Source of the DNA: Actinomycetota bacterium
Lineage (GTDB): Bacteria > Actinomycetota > Actinomycetes > UBA12327
DNA: 5,808 nucleotides
Assembly: GCA_026392555.1 (NCBI GenBank)
Contig: JAPLBW010000053.1
Location: 1-5,808 of the forward strand
Reading direction: 5' to 3'
Position numbers and translations under genes: made by a program
The notes under the pieces: model-generated
The model's database searches: none
What the model saw: the letters and a program-made list of their open reading frames with translations, nothing else
Told to the model about the DNA's origin: nothing
Shown: positions 1 through 5,315 of the stretch, piece by piece
How positions within the stretch are numbered: position 1 is the first letter of the stretch
Layout: each line of letters opens with the position of its first letter

Positions 1-1
1 C

Positions 2-709
2 TACGAAACCACTCTGCTGCTGCGCAACGGAGAACAAACCCTGCTCACCATCGTCATCCCATTACTAGTGGTGGTGGGGCTGTCCACGACTACCATCATC
101 GACCTTGGGTCCCAGGCGGCGAGCTACGCGCGCATTCAAACGGTTGCTCCCAGCGTTCTCGCACTTGCGATTTTGTCCAGCGCATTTACCGCTCAAGCCA
201 TTGCTGTTGGGTTTGATCGGCGCTACGGCGTGCTCACGCACTTGGGCACAACACCACTGGGTCGCGCTGGCCTAGTACTGGCAAAGACGTTAGCGATTTC
301 GGCCATTGCGTTCTTACAGGTCATCCTCATCAGCGCCGTCGCCGTCGTTCTGGGGTGGCGCCCGACTGGATCCTTGCTGGCAGCAGCGGTCCTGATGCTC
401 CTGGGCATGAGCGCCTTCTCCGGATTGGCCTTATTGATGGCCGGCACGCTGCGCGCCGAAGCCACCTTGGCCGGCGCAAACTTGATATTTCTCTTGCTGT
501 TGGTCGGTGGCGGCACCATCATCTCGACGGATCAATGGCCCAGCGGGGTTGCTCGCATCGTGGAATTTTTGCCCACTGCTGCCTTGGCCGATGGGCTGCG
601 AACCATCCTGCGCGACGGAGCTCTCCCGACTTTGAGTACCTGGCTGGTTTTGGCCGTGTGGTCTGCAGTGGGTATTACCTTGGCAAGTCGATTTTTTCGG
701 TGGGATTAA
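2..709 (+). CDS. ABC-2 type transporter permease, 5'-truncated by window edge
   Basis: This is an integral-membrane subunit of an ABC exporter; its ATPase partner is presumably encoded just upstream, outside the window. The frame is open from base 2, so the GTG codons near 65-74 are internal and the true start lies to the left. The visible 235 residues begin with YETTLLLRNGEQTLLTIVIP, the RNGEQ-plus-hydrophobic opening typical of actinobacterial ABC-2 permeases next to ctaA (compare the Rv1457c type, from memory). Several strongly hydrophobic segments follow, separated by a short basic loop (FDRRYGVLTHLGTTPLGRAG), and the protein ends in RFFRWD just before TAA at 707-709. The substrate is unknown. 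Such permeases are conserved neighbours of ctaA, from which it is separated by 51 bases, and a role linked to cytochrome oxidase or heme is often suspected but not shown here. The family call is firm; the substrate is not assignable. Confidence 0.88.
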   Translation, partial: YETTLLLRNGEQTLLTIVIPLLVVVGLSTTTIIDLGSQAASYARIQTVAPSVLALAILSSAFTAQAIAVGFDRRYGVLTHLGTTPLGRAGLVLAKTLAISAIAFLQVILISAVAVVLGWRPTGSLLAAAVLMLLGMSAFSGLALLMAGTLRAEATLAGANLIFLLLLVGGGTIISTDQWPSGVARIVEFLPTAALADGLRTILRDGALPTLSTWLVLAVWSAVGITLASRFFRWD

Positions 710-748
710 TCACCTGATGCCAGCACAACCTTTGTCGCTGAATCAACC

Positions 749-761
749 TACGATGAACCCA
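749..761 (+). promoter_or_regulatory. Candidate leaderless promoter (-10 element) of ctaA
   Basis: TACGAT at 749-754 fits the TANNNT consensus of actinobacterial -10 elements. It is followed by exactly six bases (GAACCC) and then the ATG of ctaA, which would place the transcription start on the A of the start codon. No Shine-Dalgarno sequence is visible in the 20 bases before the ATG, which agrees with leaderless translation. No convincing -35 hexamer is seen at the right distance. Read-through from the permease gene is also possible. Confidence 0.45.
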
Positions 762-1675
762 TGGCCATAGACACTGCGGTGACCGCCAACCCGGTCGGTA
801 CGTGGACGAGGCGAATCTTCGCGCTTAACATCGTGGCTCAATGCGCCATCGTGGTCACCGGAGCGCTCGTGCGCCTGACCGCATCAGGGCTGGGATGTCC
901 TACGTGGCCTGACTGCAGCGATGGCTCGCTGGTTCCCGTCGAACGCCAAGCCGAGGGTTTTCACAAGTACATTGAGTTCGGCAACCGCATGCTGACCTTT
1001 GCCTTGGCATTGATCATCGTCGGTGCCCTTATTGCTGCCATGAGGAATCGTCCTCGCCGCAAGGTCCTCATCAGCTTCGCCTTCCTCTTGTTTGTAGGCG
1101 TCGCGGCTCAAGCAGTCATCGGCGGAATAACAGTCCTGACGGGGCTCAATCCCCTCAGCGTCGCTTCACACTTTCTCGTCTCTGCGGTTTTGATCGCCGT
1201 GGCGGTCGCACTGTATGAACGCGGTAACGAATCCTTTGATGGTCCGAGAACCACTCTCGTTCGCAAGGAACTCTCGCTCATGGCTCGGGCCTTAGTCGTC
1301 GTTGGCTTCGTGATCGTCGTTCTGGGAACCGTGGTTACCGGCAGTGGCCCCCACTCAGGCGATTCCGACGTCGTGAACCGATTCCCCGTTGATCCTCGCG
1401 TGGTTTCGTGGCTCCATGCTGATGTTGTCATGATCTTCGTTGGGCTGTCCTTCGCGCTTGCCCTTGGATTGCGCTTAACCCAGTCCTCGCCCGTGGCGCA
1501 ACGTCGAGTCTGGGTGTTGATCGCCATTGTTTTGCTGCAGGGCTTGATCGGTTACACCCAGTACTTCACTGGCGTGCCCGAACTCTTGGTTGCTGTCCAT
1601 GTCGCGGGCGCCTGCGCGGTCTGGTGGGCCACGCTGCGCATCCCCTATGCCCTGCGCGAGCGAACAGCTACTTAA
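761..1675 (+). CDS. ctaA: Heme A synthase CtaA
   Basis: Membrane enzyme (COX15/CtaA family) that oxidises the C8 methyl of heme O to a formyl group, giving heme A for aa3-type cytochrome c oxidase. The 304 residues carry the family signatures: GALVRLTASGLGCPTWPDC (about 34-52) with the Cys46/Cys52 pair, H68 and E72 in HKYIEFGNR, and further candidate heme-ligand histidines H137 (ASHFLVS), H219 (WLHADVV) and H280 (AVHVAGA). This matches the two four-helix halves of the family. The loop TGSGPHSGD after the fifth helix is typical of actinobacterial members; it has no second cysteine pair. Length is normal. ATG 761 is the only plausible start: no other ATG, GTG or TTG lies in frame back to the permease stop. 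The stop overlaps the stop of the convergent gene to its right. CtaA acts after CtaB, whose gene in this window is disrupted. Confidence 0.95.
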   Translation: MAIDTAVTANPVGTWTRRIFALNIVAQCAIVVTGALVRLTASGLGCPTWPDCSDGSLVPVERQAEGFHKYIEFGNRMLTFALALIIVGALIAAMRNRPRRKVLISFAFLLFVGVAAQAVIGGITVLTGLNPLSVASHFLVSAVLIAVAVALYERGNESFDGPRTTLVRKELSLMARALVVVGFVIVVLGTVVTGSGPHSGDSDVVNRFPVDPRVVSWLHADVVMIFVGLSFALALGLRLTQSSPVAQRRVWVLIAIVLLQGLIGYTQYFTGVPELLVAVHVAGACAVWWATLRIPYALRERTAT

Positions 1676-2241
1676 CCCAGTTCGTCTGATTCGGTTTCAA
1701 AGACGGGGCCTGAGTCTTCGCACTCACCCTTAATCTCCCATCGCATTACGTCGGACTGAAAACGAACGCGTACGTCGTCACCAGGACCTCGGTCAACGGA
1801 TTCAACGACGAAGCCATCGGCGGGCGCATACGCAATCAGTCGAGCTATCCGATTAGTGCACTGCAAGGTGGCTGAGCCGCCAGCAACACTTATTGACTTC
1901 AATTGCACCGTCGGCGAACTCGTCTTGGACGGGCGAGGCTTGTTCGAATCAGCAGATGATGAATTACTTCCCGATGACTGCTGAGGCCTCGTATTTGTCG
2001 AACCGCCAGTGGTGTTGCCCGAAGACGTTTGACCTCCCACTTGCGCAGGGTCATCCTTCGACGCGGTGTCCCCTGGTGCACTCGTGGCAGCAGGGCTGAC
2101 CGAGGGCGAGTTCTCCTGCACCGCGACAAGGGGTGCCTTGATGTCTATGCCGCCAGCAACAAAGCTCAACGCCCCCACGCCCACAGCGGTAGCCAGGGCC
2201 GCCGTACCAGCCCACACCACCACCAGCACCCACTTTGACAT
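1672..2241 (-). CDS. Membrane-anchored hypothetical protein with Ser/Thr/Gly-rich linker
   Basis: I cannot assign a function. The 189 residues show three parts. An N-terminal hydrophobic segment (about 4-30) preceded by one Lys acts as a signal anchor. A low-complexity stretch rich in Ser, Thr, Gly, Pro and Asn (about 43-112) looks like an exposed spacer. A compact C-terminal part (about 113-189) starts QLKSISVAGGSATLQC and contains two cysteines, C128 and C174, which could form a disulfide outside the membrane. The pattern of a GGSATLQC-type start, an APADGF segment and a DVRVRF strand resembles a C-terminal module that I recall in Streptomyces membrane proteins encoded divergently from OmpR-type two-component genes; this is from memory. 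Start ATG at 2241 has no Shine-Dalgarno; TACACA (2253-2248) six bases upstream is a poor -10 match. It is divergent from the response regulator gene, 112 bases away, so it may be a target or accessory of that system (inference). Its TAA stop (1674-1672) overlaps the ctaA stop. Confidence 0.8.
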   Translation of the reverse strand: MSKWVLVVVWAGTAALATAVGVGALSFVAGGIDIKAPLVAVQENSPSVSPAATSAPGDTASKDDPAQVGGQTSSGNTTGGSTNTRPQQSSGSNSSSADSNKPRPSKTSSPTVQLKSISVAGGSATLQCTNRIARLIAYAPADGFVVESVDRGPGDDVRVRFQSDVMRWEIKGECEDSGPVFETESDELG

Positions 2242-2353
2242 GCCCTATGTGTATCGCGTCCTAGGTCAAAAGCACCCTTGAATTGCCATAAGCGCAGCCT
2301 AAGGAGCGATCGTCCAGACCAAGGGATGCCCGTTGGCGCAGTAAGTTGTGGCT
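2242..2353. promoter_or_regulatory. Divergent intergenic region between membrane protein and response regulator genes
   Basis: These 112 bases must hold the promoters of both flanking genes. On the plus strand TAAGTT (2342-2347) is the best -10 for the regulator. TTGAAT (2278-2283) with TAAGGA (2300-2305) 16 bases on is a weaker upstream alternative. On the minus strand TTGACC (2269-2264) resembles a -35, but no -10 sits at a normal distance from it. Short palindromes CCTAGG (2260-2265) and CGATCG lie within, plus a larger dyad listed separately. No coding region is evident here. Confidence 0.5.
2319..2336. repeat. Imperfect dyad upstream of response regulator gene, candidate operator
   Basis: CCAAGGG (2319-2325), a three-base loop ATG, then CCC-G-TTGG (2329-2336). 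The two arms are complementary over seven pairs with one bulged G. The dyad lies immediately upstream of the proposed -10 at 2342-2347, in the -35 and spacer zone, where a bound protein could affect transcription. There is no downstream T-run and no gene end here, so it is not a terminator. It could be a chance occurrence. Confidence 0.25.
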
Positions 2354-2354
2354 A
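2342..2354 (+). promoter_or_regulatory. Candidate leaderless promoter (-10 element) of response regulator gene
   Basis: TAAGTT at 2342-2347 matches TANNNT and is followed by exactly six bases (GTGGCT) and then ATG 2354, the same geometry as at ctaA. Transcription would begin at the A of the start codon. There is no Shine-Dalgarno in front of this ATG, and this arrangement is one reason to prefer ATG 2354 over the in-frame GTG 2348. A -35 hexamer is not evident. Confidence 0.45.
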
Positions 2355-3040
2355 TGGCACAGATTCTGGTCATTGAAGATGACGCCGAGATCCGACGCGC
2401 ACTGATCCACGCACTGACCGAGCGCGGCCATGCAGTGACCTCGAGCCCTACCGGGATGGCGGGATTGCAAGGCGCCATGGATCCAGCCTGCGACCTGGTG
2501 ATTTTGGACCTCGGCCTGCCTGACATTGATGGGGTGGACTTACTGCAGATGTTGCGTGCTGTTTCTGCAATTCCGGTCATTGTGGTGACGGCTCGAGGCG
2601 ATGAGCAGTCTCTGGTGCGCGCCCTTGAGGCCGGGGCCAACGACTTTGTCCCCAAACCATTCTCGGGAAGATCCCTCGATGCTCGCATCAAAGCAGTCCT
2701 TCGACGAACGACCGCCGATGCCGATGCCGAAGAGCCCATCACCATTGGCACCCTTGTTATCGATCAATCCGGACGCATCGTCACCTTGGCTGGCGAGGTC
2801 CTTGACCTCAGCGCTCGGGAGTTTGACCTCCTGCACTATCTGGCGGTCAATCAAGGACGGGTTGTCTCCAAACGTGAACTCACCATTGAGGTATGGCATC
2901 AGCCGTACGGTGGTGCAGACAAGACGGTTGATGTACATCTGTCGTGGCTTCGGCGCAAACTGGGTGAGACCGCTGCGGAGCCTCGCTATCTACGAAGTGT
3001 GCGCAATGTCGGCATCAAGCTCGTTGACCCGAAGGGATAG
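2354..3040 (+). CDS. OmpR/PhoB-family response regulator
   Basis: DNA-binding transcription regulator of a two-component system, 228 residues, normal length. The receiver domain (about 1-115) opens with QILVIEDD, which supplies the acidic pocket D9/D10. The phosphoacceptor is D52 in VILDLGLPDIDG, the switch Thr is T79 in VIVVTAR, and the conserved Lys is K101 in FVPKPF. After a linker containing ADADAEE, a winged-helix effector domain (about 128-226) includes LSAREFDLLHYLAVNQGRVVSK, the recognition-helix stretch DKTVDVHLSWLRRKLG and the closing VRNVGIKLV. I chose ATG 2354 because the protein then begins directly with the first strand and the promoter geometry fits a leaderless message; GTG 2348 would add only two residues. 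The stop is two bases before the histidine kinase start, so the pair is co-transcribed and translationally close. Target genes cannot be read from the sequence; the divergent membrane-protein gene is a natural candidate (inference). Confidence 0.95.
   Translation: MAQILVIEDDAEIRRALIHALTERGHAVTSSPTGMAGLQGAMDPACDLVILDLGLPDIDGVDLLQMLRAVSAIPVIVVTARGDEQSLVRALEAGANDFVPKPFSGRSLDARIKAVLRRTTADADAEEPITIGTLVIDQSGRIVTLAGEVLDLSAREFDLLHYLAVNQGRVVSKRELTIEVWHQPYGGADKTVDVHLSWLRRKLGETAAEPRYLRSVRNVGIKLVDPKG
3032..3037 (+). promoter_or_regulatory. Ribosome binding site of histidine kinase gene
   Basis: AAGGGA lies within the last codons of the response regulator gene, five bases before ATG 3043. It supports that start and suggests coupled translation of regulator and kinase, in contrast to the leaderless-looking first gene of the operon. 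Confidence 0.6.
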
Positions 3041-3042
3041 TC

Positions 3043-4332
3043 ATGCGCCGTCGGATCGTCACGCTTGTTGCTGCCACGACCAGCATTGTCCTATTGGCCT
3101 TTACCTTGCCGCTGATTATTTTGATCAACGACTTAGCGCAATCATCAGCCGTTGAGCGCGCCACCACGATCGCCCAATCCCTTGTGCCAGTTGTCTCAAA
3201 TTCAGGCACCGACCAAATCGACCTAGCGATCACGAGCCTTGCCAAACCTGAAGGCACCACCGTGTCGGTTGTTTTGCCCACACAGCAAGTTTTGGGGAAC
3301 CCACGCGCGATTGACCAATCCATCAAGGACACAGTCGCCGGTGCTGGGGCCTCAACGAAAGTCCGCGCTGATGGTGGGCGAACAGTTCTGATTCCGGTCT
3401 ACGTCAATAGCGGAGTTCGTGTCATCGCGGTCGATATCACTGCTGATGCATTGACTGAAGGATTGTTGCGAGCCAGCGTGGTTATCGTAGCGTTGGCATT
3501 AGCCCTCTTCATAGCGTCGTTGTTAGTGGCTGATCGCATAGCGCGCACCATGACGCGACCGCTTAATGAACTCGCACAGACTGCAGAATCACTGGCCACT
3601 GGCAACCTCGATGCCCGGGTTGATCCTGCAGGTCCTGATGAGGTCCGCAATGTCGGTACCGCAATGAACGCTCTGGCTCACCGCATCGGCGAACTCCTGG
3701 TAGCCGAACGTGAAGCACTAGCCGACCTGTCACATCGACTTCGTACCCCTCTGACCGCGCTACGTCTTGATACCGAAGCGCTTGGAGCATCGGATGAGAG
3801 AGATCGCATCGAAAGCGACCTGGACTTGATGGAACGCAGCCTCGATGACGTCATTCGCACAGCCGCCCGCCCAGCCCAAGACAAGTTGGTTGCGCGATGC
3901 GATGTTGGAAAGGTTCTCGCTGAGCGCGTTCAATTTTGGTCGGTCCTCGCCGAGGACCAGGGCCGTCAGGTCCACACTGACATCGCACCCAAGTCCATGC
4001 GAATAGGCGTCGACGCCGATGACCTCGCCGCGTGCGTGGATGCAGCCCTGGGAAACATCTTCGCCCATACCGATGAGGGAGTCGGATTCTCGGTAAGTGC
4101 TCAACCATGGATTGACGAGAACGTCCACATCATCATTGAGGATGAGGGTAAGGGTCTGTCAGCGCACGCCAATCGATTGAGCCAGCGCGGCGTGAGCGGA
4201 TCAGGATCAACCGGTTTGGGCATGGACATCATGCGACGCACGGCCGAATCCACGGGTGGTCGCTTTGAGGTGGCCGAATCCCCCACGGGTGGCGTGCGCA
4301 TCAATCTTTCATTTACACCGGTGAAGAATTAG
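3043..4332 (+). CDS. HAMP-domain sensor histidine kinase
   Basis: Membrane sensor kinase, 429 residues, cognate to the regulator two bases upstream. Domains in order: first membrane helix (about 7-28); an extracytoplasmic sensor region (about 29-140) with no cysteine and no recognisable fold; second membrane helix (about 141-163); HAMP linker (about 164-218, with TRPLNELAQTAE and GPDEVRNVGTAMN); DHp/HisKA helix with phosphorylated His H231 in DLSHRLRTPLTALRLD; then the ATPase domain with N-box N338 (ALGNIFAHTDEG), G1 box D367 (EDEGKGL) and G2 box STGLGMDI (389-396). The residue after H231 is Arg rather than the usual Glu or Asp; T235 is kept. The F-box between G1 and G2 is not recognisable. 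I recall the same SHRLRTPLTALRLD type in Streptomyces kinases, so this is probably a natural subfamily. Stimulus unknown. The TAG stop overlaps the stop of convergent ctaB. Confidence 0.94.
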   Translation: MRRRIVTLVAATTSIVLLAFTLPLIILINDLAQSSAVERATTIAQSLVPVVSNSGTDQIDLAITSLAKPEGTTVSVVLPTQQVLGNPRAIDQSIKDTVAGAGASTKVRADGGRTVLIPVYVNSGVRVIAVDITADALTEGLLRASVVIVALALALFIASLLVADRIARTMTRPLNELAQTAESLATGNLDARVDPAGPDEVRNVGTAMNALAHRIGELLVAEREALADLSHRLRTPLTALRLDTEALGASDERDRIESDLDLMERSLDDVIRTAARPAQDKLVARCDVGKVLAERVQFWSVLAEDQGRQVHTDIAPKSMRIGVDADDLAACVDAALGNIFAHTDEGVGFSVSAQPWIDENVHIIIEDEGKGLSAHANRLSQRGVSGSGSTGLGMDIMRRTAESTGGRFEVAESPTGGVRINLSFTPVKN

Positions 4333-5221
4333 TGCACAAAAGGATCAATGGCAATTGCCACGAAGATCAACGTTAAGTACGTGATGGATCCTTGGAACAG
4401 GCGCATCGGGCGGACGATCGTGTCGTCAAGGCCCTTACGAGCTGCCGACAAAATTCGATGCGCTTCATACAGGAAGAGACCGCCAAGGACGGCGGCAGTT
4501 CCTACATAAACCCAACTCATGTCGGCCACGGGCCAAAGAATCAATGTGGTGGCCACCATGAGATAGGAATAAATTACGATCGATTGCGCCACTACCTTCT
4601 GATCAGCAACGGCTGGCAGCATCGGAACATTCGCCGCCACATAGTCGTCGCGATAGCGCAGCGATAGCGGCCAATAGTGCGGTGGTGTCCAGAAAAAGAT
4701 CACCATAAAGAGCACGATGGGCGCCCAGGACAACGAGCCAGTCACCGCACTCCACCCGATCAGCACCGGCATACAACCGGCTGCGCCACCCCACACGATA
4801 TTTTGTGGAGTCCGTCGCTTCAGCAAGATGGTGTAGCCCAACACATAGAACGCAATCGCAAATGCGGCGAGGGCAGCCGATAAAACATTGACCGTTGCGG
4901 ACAACCACACCACAGAAGCGACTGACAAAACGGTGCCAAAAATGGTGGCTTGAGCGGGCCCAATCAACCCCGTCGCCAGCGGTCGATCAGCTGTGCGATG
5001 CATTACACGCCAATGAGAGTGGCGATCACCGTCCACACATCGGGTAGGCCACCGGCCGCCAGAAACATGGTGGGAACCGTGGTGACTAAAAGAAGTTCAA
5101 TAATGCGTGGCTTGGTGAGGGCTAGGTAACCCTTCAACCGCTGCGAGCGCCCCACTGCGGATCCAGAGCCACCAAAACTAGCCTCTACAGGCTCATCTTG
5201 GCGCGGATCTACGGCAGTCAC
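4329..5221 (-). pseudogene. ctaB: Protoheme IX farnesyltransferase (heme O synthase) CtaB, frameshifted by an internal deletion
   Basis: CtaB is a UbiA-superfamily membrane prenyltransferase that attaches farnesyl to heme b, making heme O for CtaA. The coding sequence is split in two frames. The N-terminal part (5221 to a TAA at 5005-5003) has the hallmark LALTKPRIIELLLVTTVPTM and runs to ATLIGV. The body continues one frame over from about 5009 to TAA 4331-4329, starting RVMHRTADRPLATG and including LKRRTPQNIVWGGAAGCMP, FFWTPPHYWPLSLRY and the second Asp motif RDDYVAANVPMLPAV. Against the family, about 20 residues between ATLIG and RVMHRT are absent, which is the helix-2 region with the first Asp-rich motif (N...D...D). 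The missing length, about 61 bases, is 1 modulo 3 and explains the frameshift. Restored, the protein would be near 317 residues, a normal size. Start GTG 5221 is preferred over GTG 5227 because of the ribosome site spacing. Either a fresh lesion or an assembly error. Confidence 0.85.
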
Positions 5222-5227
5222 GGCCAC

Positions 5228-5232
5228 CCTTC
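5228..5232 (-). promoter_or_regulatory. Ribosome binding site of ctaB
   Basis: On the minus strand GAAGG (5232-5228) directly abuts GTG 5227 but is six bases from GTG 5221. The second spacing is normal for a Shine-Dalgarno site, so the gene most likely starts at 5221 and the protein at MTAVDP. Confidence 0.5.
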
Positions 5233-5300
5233 GGTTGGTGTAGTCGTCAGTCTAGCCGCCTAGATAGGGTGTGTGCGTCGCGCCTAGTCAAGCACGTAGG
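5233..5300. promoter_or_regulatory. Divergent ctaB-tkt promoter region
   Basis: This short region between two divergent genes must contain promoters for both. For ctaB, TAGACT (5254-5249, minus) fits TANNNT, with a weak CGCACA (5277-5272) 17 bases upstream as -35, and would give a short leader of roughly 15 bases or less before the ribosome site. For tkt, TAGATA (5261-5266) and TAGGGT (5265-5270) are possible -10 elements; TTGGTG (5235-5240) is -35-like but 20 bases from the nearer one. None of these is strong. Confidence 0.35.
5251..5264. repeat. Small perfect inverted repeat in the ctaB-tkt intergenic region
   Basis: TCTAG (5251-5255), spacer CCGC, CTAGA (5260-5264). The arms are perfectly complementary over five bases, and the repeat overlaps the proposed -10 elements of both divergent genes, so it could be an operator. 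At this size chance is a serious alternative. Confidence 0.2.
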
Positions 5301-5307
5301 GAAGGAG
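5301..5307 (+). promoter_or_regulatory. Ribosome binding site of tkt
   Basis: GAAGGAG at 5301-5307 is a strong Shine-Dalgarno match, eight bases before GTG 5316. It fixes a GTG start where no ATG precedes the conserved part in frame. Confidence 0.7.
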
Positions 5308-5315
5308 CCCAGCCG

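Noticed and set aside
690..709. T-run at the end of the permease gene as an intrinsic terminator
   Set aside because: The six Ts encode Phe-Phe within the gene and no GC-rich hairpin precedes them.
355..717. Plus-strand open frame inside the permease gene
   Set aside because: It overlaps the permease in another frame and gives a His/Arg-rich sequence without hydrophobic segments or family signature.
2348..2353. GTG 2348 as start of the response regulator
   Set aside because: It lies within the six-base gap after the -10 candidate, lacks a ribosome site and adds two residues not needed by the receiver fold.
2299..2751. Minus-strand open frame of 150 codons over the regulator gene and its promoter
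   Set aside because: Arg/Ser/Ala-rich translation typical of an antisense frame of a GC-rich gene; the plus-strand receiver domain fully explains the region.
5000..5015. Programmed ribosomal frameshift in ctaB
   Set aside because: There is no slippery heptamer, and about 20 conserved residues are physically absent, which frameshifting cannot restore.
5006..5036. GTG 5036 as a genuine start of a shorter ctaB
   Set aside because: The first nine residues from this GTG (MDGDRHSHW) are the out-of-frame reading of the N-terminal CtaB codons, and no ribosome site precedes it.
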